A DNA stretch of 64,000 nt from Sphingomonas xinjiangensis (GTDB lineage: Bacteria; Pseudomonadota; Alphaproteobacteria; Sphingomonadales; Sphingomonadaceae), in contig NZ_JACIJF010000002.1 of the NCBI RefSeq assembly GCF_014199255.1, forward strand, positions 431,967-495,966, given 5' to 3'. Position numbers and translations under genes: made by a program. Of this stretch, positions 54,001 to 62,985 are shown one piece after another. Position 1 is the stretch's first letter. The number at the start of each line of letters is the position of its first letter. The notes under the pieces were generated by a model. That model saw only the letters and a list, made by a program, of their open reading frames with translations. It made no database searches and was not told the origin of the DNA.

Positions 54001-55635
54001 ATGACGATCAATCGGCGCGGCGCACTTGCGCTGCTCGGAAGCGGCGCAGCGCTTGGGGTTCCAGGCGCTGCGCAAACCGCCCAGCCAGTGGCGGCACGCT
54101 TCGCACATGGCATCGCCAGCGGCGATCCCGCGGCGGATGGTGCGGTGATCTGGACTCGGATCACGGCCGATGCGGGTGTCGGAGATGTGCCCGTCACCTG
54201 GCATGTCGCCGCTGCGGCGGACGGCAAGCCGATCGCCAGCGGCAAGGCCACGGCGCGTGCGGCCGCCGATCACACGGTAAAGGTGGAGGTCACGCGGCTG
54301 AAGGCGGGGCGCGACTATTGGTATTGGTTCACCACTGCTTCGGGCCACCGCTCGCCGGTGGGCCGCTTCCGAACCTTGCCCAAGGGAGCGATCGATTCGC
54401 TGGTGCTCGCCGTCGCGTCGTGCCAGCTCTACCCGGGCGGATTGTTCAACGCTTATGCCGACATGGCGGCGTTGCCGCGCCTCGACGCGGTGCTCCACCT
54501 GGGCGACTATATCTATGAATATGGCGCCGAGGGATATGGCGTCGAAGTCGGCAAGAAGCTGGGCCGCTTGCCCGATCCGCCACACGAGATCCTGACGCTG
54601 GCGGATTATCGCCGCCGCCATGCGCAGGTGAAGGGCGACGCGGACATGCAGGCCGCGCATGCCCGGGCCGCGTTCATCTGCGTGTGGGACGATCATGAAG
54701 TTGCCAATGACAGCTGGATCGGCGGCGCGGAGAACCATGACCCCGCGACCGAGGGCAACTGGAAGGCGCGCAAAGCCGCGGCGATGCAGGCGTATTTCGA
54801 ATGGATGCCGATCCGAGATCCGAAGCAGGGCCGCCCGTGGGACGCGATCAACCGCAGTTTCGAATTCGGGGACTTGGCGACGCTTGCCATGGTCGAAACG
54901 CGGCTGCTCGCTCGTTCCGAGCAGGCCGAGGTCAAGGGTGGGACCCCGGGGCCAGAGCAATATGCCGCAGTAATGGCTGAACGTGCCCGGCCGGAGCGCG
55001 AGATGCTCGGCGCCGATCAGCAACGCTGGCTTGAAGGCGTGCTCGCGGCTTCGGTTCAGGCGAACAAGCCGTGGCAGATGCTCGGCAATCAGGTCCTGAT
55101 GGCACGCGTCGCTGGCCCCAACCTGACCAGCCTCGCACCGCACATCGCAAAGCTTCCGGAGGTCTACCGCAAGCGGCTCCAACAGGCGGCCGCCGGCTTC
55201 GAGGCCGGTTTGCCCTTCAACTTCGACGCATGGGATGGCTACCCGGCGGCACGCGAACGGCTCTACGCGGCGTTTCGGCGTGCAGGCTCGAAACCGATCG
55301 TGCTGGCAGGCGACAGCCATGCTGCCTGGGCCAACGACCTGTACGACGATGCCGGCATGCTCGTGGCATCGGAATTCGGCAGCACTGCGATTACCAGTCC
55401 GTCCTATGGCTCGCTGCTTCCAGGTCTCGGCGTTGTACTCGCCGAGGCGAACCGCGAAGTCGCATTCTGTGATCAGGACAACAAGGGATACACGCTGCTG
55501 ACGCTGACGCCGAGCGCGGCCACAGCGGAGTTCGTCACTGTTTCCACGATCCTTGCCAAGCCGTTCGGCCGGAAGGTCGCCGCAACCTACCGCGTTGCCC
55601 CCGCCGCGCAGCGGGCACCGCTCCAGCGCGTCTGA
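54001..55635 (+). CDS. phoD: PhoD-family alkaline phosphatase/phosphodiesterase
   Basis: A 544-residue exported metallophosphoesterase. The Tat signal is INRRGALALLGSG, the usual export route for PhoD. An N-terminal PhoD_N domain (HGIASGDPAADGAVIWTRI) precedes the catalytic part. Metal-binding segments are VLHLGDYIYEYG, WDDHEVANDSW and AGDSHAAWA. It releases phosphate from phosphodiesters and monoesters in the periplasm. It lies 13 bases after the second TonB receptor and probably shares its transcript. Confidence 0.93.
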   Translation: MTINRRGALALLGSGAALGVPGAAQTAQPVAARFAHGIASGDPAADGAVIWTRITADAGVGDVPVTWHVAAAADGKPIASGKATARAAADHTVKVEVTRLKAGRDYWYWFTTASGHRSPVGRFRTLPKGAIDSLVLAVASCQLYPGGLFNAYADMAALPRLDAVLHLGDYIYEYGAEGYGVEVGKKLGRLPDPPHEILTLADYRRRHAQVKGDADMQAAHARAAFICVWDDHEVANDSWIGGAENHDPATEGNWKARKAAAMQAYFEWMPIRDPKQGRPWDAINRSFEFGDLATLAMVETRLLARSEQAEVKGGTPGPEQYAAVMAERARPEREMLGADQQRWLEGVLAASVQANKPWQMLGNQVLMARVAGPNLTSLAPHIAKLPEVYRKRLQQAAAGFEAGLPFNFDAWDGYPAARERLYAAFRRAGSKPIVLAGDSHAAWANDLYDDAGMLVASEFGSTAITSPSYGSLLPGLGVVLAEANREVAFCDQDNKGYTLLTLTPSAATAEFVTVSTILAKPFGRKVAATYRVAPAAQRAPLQRV

Positions 55636-55639
55636 AGCG

Positions 55640-55678
55640 GTAGACGGGGCGCGGCTTGTCCAGCCGCGCCCCGTCTAC
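55640..55678 (+). terminator. Perfect 17-base-pair hairpin after phoD
   Basis: Arms GTAGACGGGGCGCGGCT and AGCCGCGCCCCGTCTAC enclose the 5-base loop TGTCC, starting 4 bases past the phoD stop. There is no T-run, so it may act by structure alone or as a transcript stabiliser. Confidence 0.65.
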
Positions 55679-55788
55679 ACCGCGCACTTAATAAGCCGGC
55701 GCGGAATCAACTCGCTTCATCGTGCCCACATCTGTAAGACCTCTGTTCTACGGACCGGGTTTTCAATCCCGGCCGTCGTGAGGATGGC

Positions 55789-56013
55789 ATGATGGGTGAA
55801 CCAGCGCGTCTGCAGGGCTCCACAAACGTGCATGCTGGCGTCTCGCCGGCTTCCTCGCCATCGGACCAGGGGCCCGACGTCAATCGGCGTGCGCGACTGC
55901 TGCTGCTCTTCCCCGCCGATCGTGCCGAAGGCGCGGTTCAAGCGATTTCGCGAATCGGGCCCGCAGCCTTCATGCTCGTCCTGGGCACGGTTGGATCGTG
56001 GGCCTTCTTCTGA
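55789..56013 (+). CDS. Small one-helix membrane protein
   Basis: A 74-residue open frame with a polar N-terminal half and one C-terminal helix (PAAFMLVLGTVGSWAFF). The last 28 residues align with the C-terminus of the small protein at 57707: both show VQxxSR, then G..AF...LG..G.W. Such similarity between two short frames flanking the same gene argues that both are real. It sits upstream of the sugar transferase. A GGATGG lies just upstream of the ATG. Function unknown; a small partner of the transferase is conceivable. Confidence 0.5.
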   Translation: MMGEPARLQGSTNVHAGVSPASSPSDQGPDVNRRARLLLLFPADRAEGAVQAISRIGPAAFMLVLGTVGSWAFF

Positions 56014-56060
56014 CTTGATCCAGGTTGATTCCACGGGGGCCGAGGGAGGGTGGGATCGTA

Positions 56061-56078
56061 GTTAACAATCATGTTAAC
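56061..56078. promoter_or_regulatory. Perfect palindrome before the sugar transferase gene
   Basis: GTTAACA-ATCA-TGTTAAC, with perfect 7-base arms and a 4-base spacer, lies about 147 bases upstream of the transferase start in an A/T-rich patch. A dimeric regulator could bind here. Confidence 0.5.
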
Positions 56079-56224
56079 ACCGATCGTCCCGCTTTCGGGG
56101 CGTCCGGCAGCCCCCTTGTTGTCTTCCCTCCCAGCCTGTGTCCTGTTGCACCGCAGCAAGCATAGGTTGCGTTCCTGACCTGTGCCCCAGGCCAGTTGAG
56201 TTCGTCAGGGAGGCGAGATCCCGC

Positions 56225-57616
56225 ATGTCAAAGATCGACTTGGCGATCCATGATTTCCCGCGCCGTGCGCCGCTGATGGTCGCGGCAAAGCGCAGTGCGA
56301 AAATCTGGCTTTGCCTGATCCTGATCGCCGCGGACCTGTTCGCCTTGCTGGTCGGCTTCGGAGTCGGTGCGCAGGTGGAGCAGCCACGGTCGATCCCGTC
56401 GGACGTGTGGACGTCGCTGATCGGCGGCATGCTGGTCTATGCCGCCGTGGCGTTCCAGAACCAGGCTTATGGCCCCAAATGCCTCACCAGCGGCATCGCC
56501 AGCACGCGCCGCGCGCTGGTTTCGCTTTCCGCCACGATGCTGCTGTTCCTGCTGGTCGTCTTCTCGCTGAAGGTGACAGGCACCCTGCCGCGCTTCGCCT
56601 TGTCGCTGGGCATCGCCTCGGCGGTGCTCCTGATCGTCGCGCAGCGGGTGCTGATCTGCTCGCTGGTGCAGCGCAGTTGCGGCGGGCGGCTGCATACCGA
56701 ACTGGTGATCGTCGATGGCGGCAACGTTCCCGACGCGTATCTGGGCGGAGACATCATCGACGCGAACATGACCGCGCTGCGCTCCGATCTCGACGACCCC
56801 TATATGCTCCATCGTCTGGGCACGATCTTCCAGCATTACGACCGCGTCGTCATCAGCTGCGCGCCCGAGCGCAAGAACGAATGGGCGCAGCTGCTCAAGG
56901 GCGCCAACATCCTAGGCGAGATCATCGTGCCCGAGATCGGCGAGCTCGCGCCGCTGTCGGTGCATCAGCTGAACGGCGTCACCACCGTGGTGGTGTCGCG
57001 CGGGCCGTTGAACCTGGCCAATCGCGCCAAGAAGCGCCTGCTCGACATCATCCTGACCGTGCCGGTGCTCATCGCGCTCACGCCCGCGATGCTGGTGATT
57101 GCCCTGCTCATTAAGCTCGACTCGCCCGGCCCGGTCTTCTTCCGGCAGGAGCGGATGGGCCGCGGCAACCGCATCTTCCACATCCTCAAGTTCCGCAGCA
57201 TGCGGGTCGAGAGCGCCGACCGCCAGGGCGCCCGCTCGGCCAGCCGCGACGACGACCGCATCACGCGGGTCGGCCGTTTCATTCGCAAGACCAGCATCGA
57301 CGAACTTCCCCAGCTGATCAACGTGCTGTTCGGCGAGATGAGCCTGGTGGGGCCCCGGCCCCATGCGCTGGGCTCCACGGCCGGCGACGAATTGTTCTGG
57401 CGCGTCGATCGCCAATATTGGCACCGCCACGCGCTCAAGCCCGGCATCACCGGCCTGGCGCAGATCCGCGGCTTCCGTGGCGCGACCGAGCATCGCCGCG
57501 ATATCCTCAACCGGCTCGAAGCCGATCTGGAATATCTCCACCGCTGGAGCCTATTACGCGATATCGGCATCCTGGCGCGCACCGCGCAGGTCGTCGTCCA
57601 CCGCAACGCCTATTGA
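56225..57616 (+). CDS. Polyprenyl-phosphate sugar-phosphate transferase (GumD/SpsB-like)
   Basis: A 463-residue membrane enzyme. Four or five N-terminal helices (from about 30) precede a cytoplasmic segment. The C-terminal bacterial sugar-transferase domain begins at about residue 260 (RAKKRLLDIILTVPVLIAL). Conserved points are FFRQERMGRGNRIFHILKFRSM, TSIDELPQL, MSLVGPRPHAL and KPGITGLAQIRGFRG (each written in part). It moves a sugar-1-phosphate, usually glucose, from a UDP-sugar to undecaprenyl phosphate, starting exopolysaccharide repeat units. The ATG at 56225 removes an unlikely 29-residue extension. Downstream ugd and galU supply UDP-sugars. Confidence 0.9.
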   Translation: MSKIDLAIHDFPRRAPLMVAAKRSAKIWLCLILIAADLFALLVGFGVGAQVEQPRSIPSDVWTSLIGGMLVYAAVAFQNQAYGPKCLTSGIASTRRALVSLSATMLLFLLVVFSLKVTGTLPRFALSLGIASAVLLIVAQRVLICSLVQRSCGGRLHTELVIVDGGNVPDAYLGGDIIDANMTALRSDLDDPYMLHRLGTIFQHYDRVVISCAPERKNEWAQLLKGANILGEIIVPEIGELAPLSVHQLNGVTTVVVSRGPLNLANRAKKRLLDIILTVPVLIALTPAMLVIALLIKLDSPGPVFFRQERMGRGNRIFHILKFRSMRVESADRQGARSASRDDDRITRVGRFIRKTSIDELPQLINVLFGEMSLVGPRPHALGSTAGDELFWRVDRQYWHRHALKPGITGLAQIRGFRGATEHRRDILNRLEADLEYLHRWSLLRDIGILARTAQVVVHRNAY

Positions 57617-57648
57617 TCCCGCGCTTCGTCGCACAAGCGGCAAGCGGG

Positions 57649-57668
57649 AACCGTTTGATAACCGTTTG
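57649..57668 (+). promoter_or_regulatory. Direct repeat AACCGTTTG spaced one helical turn apart
   Basis: AACCGTTTG occurs at 57649-57657 and 57660-57668, 11 bases start to start, 39 bases before the small one-helix gene. Tandem sites at this spacing are typical for a regulator binding one face of the helix. Confidence 0.4.
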
Positions 57669-57706
57669 CCGAGTAATCCTGCGCTGGACAAACAAGGGTC
57701 TCAGGC

Positions 57707-57895
57707 GTGGCGAACATAGTGGCAGTGGCGGACCGGGCGGACACCCCGCCTGGTCGTATCAGCGCCGAAATCGAATTCCCCTACGGCGACACCGATTCGC
57801 CGGGCGAGCGGATCGTGCAGGGCGTATCGCGCTGGGCGGGAATTACTGCTTTTTTCGCGGCGCTCGGCGCGCTTGGAGCTTGGCTGCTCGGCTGA
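57707..57895 (+). CDS. Small one-helix membrane protein
   Basis: A 62-residue frame starting at GTG. It has a polar N-terminal part (ISAEIEFPYGDTDSPGERIVQ) and a C-terminal helix (ITAFFAALGALGAWLLG). Its end matches that of the 74-residue protein upstream of the transferase gene, suggesting a conserved small family around polysaccharide initiation. The ribosome site is weak (CAGG). Function unknown. Confidence 0.5.
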   Translation: MANIVAVADRADTPPGRISAEIEFPYGDTDSPGERIVQGVSRWAGITAFFAALGALGAWLLG

Positions 57896-58434
57896 TTCTC
57901 GCCGCTCGCACGTGCGGCGTGTCGTAGTTAAGGCACGTTGACCAACCAGCCGTGCCATTCCGCGCGACCAGTTGCGTCTTTGCGGCATGAGCACGTGCTC
58001 CATAAGCGCATAGCTGCCCGCCCCTACTGACAGCACCGCACGTTCCGGCGGCTTGGTTCCGCTTGCGAAGTCCAAGTTCGAAAAAGGACTCGCGGAAGCC
58101 GCAGTTGAGGCTGCCGGTGCTGCTGAAACGCCTTGATCCGACCCGCTAGTCGAGGCCACCCCCGTAACGGTCGGCCCCGCGAACAAGATCGTGCCTTGAC
58201 TGCTTTCAGTTGGACAAGAGCCACCAGAGCAGGCGGGAAGGAAACAAAGCAACAACGCGCCGCAACGCGGACGCAGATACGAAATATGTATAAAACACCC
58301 CCCCGGCGTCGATTGCCGAACTCGGCCACCACGCACATTTTAGAGGCATTCCCGGCATTCATCGCATGGCTCTACATGCATTCGAGGCCATTGGAGTTGC
58401 GGGACTGACAAGTCGATCCCGCACCCCAAAACGC
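57896..58434. other. Gap between polysaccharide genes
   Basis: About 540 bases with no clear gene. On the minus strand a frame through 58336-57950 contains a lipoprotein-like stretch (LLLCFLPACSGG) followed by Ser/Ala-rich sequence. It has no good start codon or ribosome site and runs against the small gene at 57707, so I do not call it. No RNA gene or convincing terminator was seen. Confidence 0.4.
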
Positions 58435-59778
58435 TCACTCCGCCGCGGCCCTGAGCTCCGCAGGTTCGGACAGCTGGCCACGACCAACGCCGAAATAGAA
58501 CAGCCCCGCCGCTTCCGCAGCCTCAGGACGATAGATGTTGCGCAAATCGACCAGCACGTCGCCTGCCATTCGCTCGCGGATGTTGCGCAGGTCGAGCGCG
58601 CGGAACGCGTCCCATTCGGTGACGATCACCGTCGCCGCGGCGGCGTCCACGGCATCATAAGGCGACGTCACGAACTCGACGTTAGGCAACAGCGCCCGCG
58701 CCGACGACATGCCTTCGGGATCGAACGCGCTTACCGTCGCGCCGCCATCCTCCAGTGCTTGTATGATCGACAGCGACGGCGCGTCGCGCATGTCGTCGGT
58801 GTTGGGCTTGAAGGTCAGGCCAAGCACCGCGATCTTCTTGCCGCGCACCGATCCGCCACACGCGGCGACGATCTTGCGGCCCATTGCGCGCTTCCGGGTG
58901 TCGTTCACCGCCACCGTGGTCTCGACCAGTCGCAGCGGCGCGCCGGAATCCTCAGCGGTCTTGACCAGCGCCAGCGTGTCCTTGGGGAAGCAGGAGCCGC
59001 CATAGCCGGGGCCTGCGTGCAGGAACTTGCCGCCGATGCGGTTGTCCAGACCAATGCCGCGCGCAACCTCCTGCACATCGGCTCCAACTGCCTCGCACAG
59101 ATCCGCCATTTCGTTGATGAAGGTGATCTTCAGCGCCAGGAAAGCGTTGGCAGCATATTTGATCAGCTCGCTGGTGCGCCGGCCGGTGAACAGGACTGGC
59201 GACTGGTTGAGGTAGAGCGGCCGATAGACTTCTTCCATCACTGGCCGGGCACGATCGTCCTCAATGCCGACAACGATGCGATCGGGACGCTTAAAGTCTT
59301 CGATCGCGGCGCCTTCGCGCAGAAATTCAGGGTTCGATGCGACGGCGAACTGGGCTTCCGGATTGGTCTCACGCAGGATGCGGTCGACCTCGTCGCCCGT
59401 GCCGACCGGCACCGTCGATTTGGTGACGATAACGGTGAAACCGTCGAGCCACGGCGCGATCTCTTCGGCAGCGCCATAGACATAGGACAGGTCGGCATGG
59501 CCATCGCCACGGCGCGCGGGCGTGCCCACCGCGATGAACACGACCTCGGCGGCGCGGACCGGCTCACCGAGTTCGGTGGAAAAAGTCAGCCGCCCGGCGG
59601 CGACGTTGCGCGCGACCAGATCCTCCAGCCCCGGCTCGTAAATCGGGATCTGCCCTCCCTTCAGCCGCGCGATCTTGCTTTCATCCTTGTCGATGCAGAC
59701 CACCTGGTGGCCGAAATCGGCGAGGCAGGCGCCGGAAACGAGACCGACATAGCCGGACCCGATCATCACGATACGCAT
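58435..59778 (-). CDS. ugd: UDP-glucose 6-dehydrogenase
   Basis: A 447-residue enzyme of full length. The NAD site GSGYVGLVSGACLADFG opens the protein, the middle helix holds LIKYAANAFLALKI, and the catalytic Cys263 lies in GYGGSCFPKDT. The UDP-binding domain contains GLTFKPNTDDMRD. It oxidises UDP-glucose to UDP-glucuronate, a sphingan and capsule precursor. It lies 30 bases downstream of galU on the same strand, so both are made from one transcript. Confidence 0.95.
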   Translation of the reverse strand: MRIVMIGSGYVGLVSGACLADFGHQVVCIDKDESKIARLKGGQIPIYEPGLEDLVARNVAAGRLTFSTELGEPVRAAEVVFIAVGTPARRGDGHADLSYVYGAAEEIAPWLDGFTVIVTKSTVPVGTGDEVDRILRETNPEAQFAVASNPEFLREGAAIEDFKRPDRIVVGIEDDRARPVMEEVYRPLYLNQSPVLFTGRRTSELIKYAANAFLALKITFINEMADLCEAVGADVQEVARGIGLDNRIGGKFLHAGPGYGGSCFPKDTLALVKTAEDSGAPLRLVETTVAVNDTRKRAMGRKIVAACGGSVRGKKIAVLGLTFKPNTDDMRDAPSLSIIQALEDGGATVSAFDPEGMSSARALLPNVEFVTSPYDAVDAAAATVIVTEWDAFRALDLRNIRERMAGDVLVDLRNIYRPEAAEAAGLFYFGVGRGQLSEPAELRAAAE

Positions 59779-59808
59779 CCCTAATACTCCCTTACTGGAT
59801 GAAATTGG

Positions 59809-60708
59809 TCACGCCGCGACGCGGCGCTGCGCCGCGCGACGGTCGAGCAGATCGGCCGCGAACGCCTCGACGGCGTCGCCCAGGTCGTCACGGCCCAACG
59901 CAACGGCCAAGTTGGCGTGCAGGAACCCAGCCTTGTCGCCGCAATCGTACCGCGTTCCCTGGAACGTGACGCCGTGGAACGATTGCTCGCCGATCAGCCG
60001 CGCCATCGCGTCGGTCAATTGAATCTCTCCGCCCGCGCCCGCTTCCTGACGCTCAAGAACCTGCATGACCTCGGGCTGGAGAATATATCGCCCGATCACC
60101 GACAGATTCGACGGGGCGGTGCCGGGCGCCGGCTTTTCGACCAAGCCGCGTACTTCGGTCAGCGCGCCATCGCGCGCGCCAGGCGTGATGATGCCATAGC
60201 GGTGCGTCTGATCGTCGGGCACTTCCTCCGCGCAGATCAGGTTGCCGCCAGTACGGGCATAGGCCTCGACCATCTGCTTCAAGCAGCCCGGTCGGCCGAC
60301 CATGAAATCATCGGCGAGCAGCACGGCAAACGGCTCGTCCCCCACTGCATCGCGAGCGCACCAGATCGCGTGCCCCAGTCCCATCGGCTCCTGCTGACGG
60401 GCATAGGTGATCGAGCCCGGCTTCAGCCGCGTGCCGTCCAGGATGTCGAGCGACTTGCCGCGGCCGCGCATGGTGGACTCCAGCTCGTAGGCGATATCAA
60501 AATGATCCTCGATCGCTGCTTTGCCGCGACCGGTCACGAAGATCATGTGCTCGATGCCGGCTTCGAGCGCTTCTTCGACGGCGTATTGGATCAGCGGCCG
60601 GTCGACGATCGGCAGCATCTCTTTGGGAATTGCCTTGGTTGCTGGAAGAAAGCGGGTGCCGAGGCCACCCACGGGAAACACTGCTTTACGTACCGTCTTT
60701 GGTGCCAT
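59809..60708 (-). CDS. galU: UTP-glucose-1-phosphate uridylyltransferase
   Basis: A 299-residue enzyme. The nucleotide-binding loop GGLGTRFLPATKAIPKEMLP, FVTGRGKAAIEDHFD and LLADDFMV are characteristic of GalU. It makes UDP-glucose from glucose-1-phosphate and UTP, feeding ugd and the sugar transferase. A strong GGAGGTGAT precedes the ATG. Genes galU and ugd form a two-gene unit. Confidence 0.95.
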   Translation of the reverse strand: MAPKTVRKAVFPVGGLGTRFLPATKAIPKEMLPIVDRPLIQYAVEEALEAGIEHMIFVTGRGKAAIEDHFDIAYELESTMRGRGKSLDILDGTRLKPGSITYARQQEPMGLGHAIWCARDAVGDEPFAVLLADDFMVGRPGCLKQMVEAYARTGGNLICAEEVPDDQTHRYGIITPGARDGALTEVRGLVEKPAPGTAPSNLSVIGRYILQPEVMQVLERQEAGAGGEIQLTDAMARLIGEQSFHGVTFQGTRYDCGDKAGFLHANLAVALGRDDLGDAVEAFAADLLDRRAAQRRVAA

Positions 60709-60968
60709 TGATCACCTCCATCGCTGCGGCGCAGCATAAATGGGGAAGTGGTTAACGGCAATTTCGGCTGATCGTCCGCTGGGCTCCGGTGAGCTAGTAT
60801 TTCGCGTCCTAACGGTCAGGACCTTCCCGCGTCCATGAGAATCATCTGGTGGACCGAGTGCCGACGCTCCGCACACCCCGACGCCAGGGGCAGCGTCTAG
60901 CATAACCTATGTAAGTCGCGGAACTGCAAGGCTTTAGCGATGTTCGGATGGGCAACGGAGGAGCATGC
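60709..60968. promoter_or_regulatory. Divergent promoter region of galU and the alcohol dehydrogenase
   Basis: 260 bases between divergent genes. It holds GGTTAAC (near 60749) and a small hairpin GTCCT-(7)-AGGAC (about 60807-60823). Promoters for both genes must lie here, but no consensus pair stands out. Confidence 0.4.
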
Positions 60969-62117
60969 ATGCTGGCGATGGATTATCGCGGACCATATCG
61001 GGTCCGCTTGTCGGAAAAACCGATGCCCAAGATCCTGCACCCGCGCGACGCGATCGTGAGGGTCACGCGGTCGTGCATCTGCGGATCGGACCTGCATTTG
61101 TATCACGGGATGGTGCCCGACACGCGCGTGGGCATGACTTTTGGCCACGAGTTCTGCGGCATCGTCGAGGAAGTCGGGCCCGAGGTCGAGAACCTGAAGG
61201 CAGGCGACCATGTTCTGGTGCCGTTCAATATCGCCTGCGGCCAGTGCCATTTCTGTAAGCAAGGGCTGTTCGGCAACTGCCACGAGTCCAACGCGCAGGC
61301 GACCGCGGTCGGCGGCATCTACGGCTATTCGCATACTGCTGGCGGCTATGACGGCGGTCAGGCCGAATATGTCCGCGTGCCCTATGCCGATGTCGGGCCG
61401 ACCTTGATCCCCGACTGGATGGATCCCGACGACGCCGTGCTGCTGACCGACGTGGTGCCGACCGGGTACCAGGCGGCCGAGATGGGGGGCATTCAGAAGG
61501 GCGACACGGTGGTGGTGTTCGGCGCCGGCCCCGTGGGCTTGATGGCGGCGCGGGCCGCCTGGCTGTTCGGCGCCGGCCGCGTGATCGTGTTCGACCATAT
61601 CGACTATCGCCTGGAGTTCGCGCGGACCTTCGGCCCAGCCGAGGTCTACAACTTCAAGGAAGTGGACGATGTCGTGGTCTTCCTGAAGAAGACCACTGAC
61701 GGCCTGGGCGTGGACGTTGCGATCGACGCGGTCGGCGGCGATGCCAAGGGCAATTTCCTCCAGACGCTGTTCGGCACCAAACTGAAGCTCGAGGCGGGCA
61801 ATGCGATCGCCCTCCACTGGGCAATCAATTCGGTAAAGAAGGGCGGGATTGTATCGGTCGTCGGCGTCTATGGCCCGACCGGCAACATGGTGCCGATGGG
61901 CAATGTCGTGAACAAGGGCATCACCATCCGCGCCAACCAGGCTTCGGTGAAGCGGCTGCTGCCGCGGTTGATCGAGCATGTCCGCGCCGGCCATATCAAC
62001 CCAAAGGCGATGATCACCCACAAGGTACCGCTGGCCGATGTGGCTGACGCGTATCACATTTTCGCTGCCAAGCTGGACGGCTGCATCAAGCCGGTGCTGG
62101 TGCCCAATGGCGGTTGA
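60969..62117 (+). CDS. Zinc-dependent alcohol dehydrogenase, glutathione-independent formaldehyde dehydrogenase-like
   Basis: A 382-residue medium-chain dehydrogenase. Catalytic zinc ligands are in CICGSDLH and GHEFCG. The four-cysteine structural-zinc loop is ACGQCHFCKQGLFGNC. The NAD site is VFGAGPVGLMAA. The start at 60969 follows GGAGGAG by 6 bases; an ATG 21 bases upstream is less suited. Related enzymes act on formaldehyde, alcohols or threonine-like substrates. It is 13 bases upstream of the hypothetical gene, likely one operon. Confidence 0.88.
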   Translation: MLAMDYRGPYRVRLSEKPMPKILHPRDAIVRVTRSCICGSDLHLYHGMVPDTRVGMTFGHEFCGIVEEVGPEVENLKAGDHVLVPFNIACGQCHFCKQGLFGNCHESNAQATAVGGIYGYSHTAGGYDGGQAEYVRVPYADVGPTLIPDWMDPDDAVLLTDVVPTGYQAAEMGGIQKGDTVVVFGAGPVGLMAARAAWLFGAGRVIVFDHIDYRLEFARTFGPAEVYNFKEVDDVVVFLKKTTDGLGVDVAIDAVGGDAKGNFLQTLFGTKLKLEAGNAIALHWAINSVKKGGIVSVVGVYGPTGNMVPMGNVVNKGITIRANQASVKRLLPRLIEHVRAGHINPKAMITHKVPLADVADAYHIFAAKLDGCIKPVLVPNGG

Positions 62118-62130
62118 GCAGGAGGCCCGC

Positions 62131-62664
62131 ATGACTCTTCCCGTCAAGACCGAGAGCCCGTCGCTGGTTGACACCTCCACCATCCCAGGCTGGGGTGTCG
62201 ACGCCGATCCGCGCAACGATCCCACATATCCGATGCGCGATCAGACGCAGGATCATGGGCTCACCCGCCATTGGGATCGTCCGCCGATCCAGCATCCCGA
62301 TGTCGAGATCCTCCAGTCGATCGAGCATATCCGCCAGCCGGCGGTGGTCGGGACTTCGACACCGCCCAGCGGGCTCAGCGGCGTGCTGCGCCGCACGGCC
62401 TTCCGCTGGAGCGAGTCCAATTGGATCCACTGGCTGATGCTGATGGGCGCCGACCGGATCAACGTGGTTGAGGGCGTCGTCGCCGATCTCGCCCATGCCC
62501 GGTTGCCCAACATTCCTGGCGAGATGGGCATCCGCTCCGAGCTTGCATATAACAAGCGCGGCTTCACCAAGAAAGTCGCGGTCGTCGCGGGCGTATCGCT
62601 GGCCATCAGCCTGCTTGCCCGGGGCCGGCGCGCCCGGAAGCGCGAGGACGGCACACAAGGCTGA
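62131..62664 (+). CDS. Conserved-looking hypothetical protein with C-terminal helix
   Basis: A 177-residue protein I do not recognise. The N-terminal half is polar and proline-rich (DTSTIPGWGVDADPRND, GLTRHWDRPPIQHP). The middle includes SESNWIHWLMLMGADR and RLPNIPGEMGIRSELAYN. A short hydrophobic helix (VAVVAGVSLAISLLA) near the end precedes a basic tail, so a single-span or tail-anchored protein is likely. A GGAGG precedes the ATG at 62131. The gene follows the alcohol dehydrogenase by 13 bases. Confidence 0.7.
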   Translation: MTLPVKTESPSLVDTSTIPGWGVDADPRNDPTYPMRDQTQDHGLTRHWDRPPIQHPDVEILQSIEHIRQPAVVGTSTPPSGLSGVLRRTAFRWSESNWIHWLMLMGADRINVVEGVVADLAHARLPNIPGEMGIRSELAYNKRGFTKKVAVVAGVSLAISLLARGRRARKREDGTQG

Positions 62665-62957
62665 AGCGGATCCTGTGGGGCGGCAGGTCGCTTGAACGGC
62701 CCGCCCCCGGATCAAGCCCTCTCCTGTCCGAGCATGTCGCCGATCTTGCGGTCCGTAGCCGTCATGTCGGGCGCAGCACGCGCTTCAACAAGTGGGAACA
62801 AGTGCGTGGGCAGCGGCTCCACCGAGCAAACGCATGATAGCGCGCATGAATGCCGAAAGCCGGAAGCGCCGCACGCCAGCGATTCCCCCTTAGGGAACAG
62901 GTAGTGAAAACTAGGTATTTGCGAATGGTGCGCTTACAGGACTCACACTTGTTCGCA

Positions 62958-62985
62958 TAAACCGCGGAAAAGCGCGGGTTTTTGG
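62958..62985 (+). terminator. Terminator-like hairpin with T-run
   Basis: AAACCGCG, GAAAAG loop, CGCGGGTTTTT: a stem with one bulge followed by a run of T. It lies about 290 bases after the hypothetical gene, so it may belong to lost or downstream sequence. Confidence 0.45.

Noticed and set aside
55750..55780. tRNA-like stem and loop (CCGGG-TTTTCAAT-CCCGG) near the small one-helix gene
   Set aside because: The loop lacks the TTCGA-type T-loop, and no acceptor, D or anticodon arms could be fitted around it.
57950..58336. Possible lipoprotein on the minus strand (LLLCFLPACSGG)
   Set aside because: There is no proper start codon or ribosome site. The rest is Ser/Ala-rich with no family likeness, and the frame runs into a gene on the other strand.
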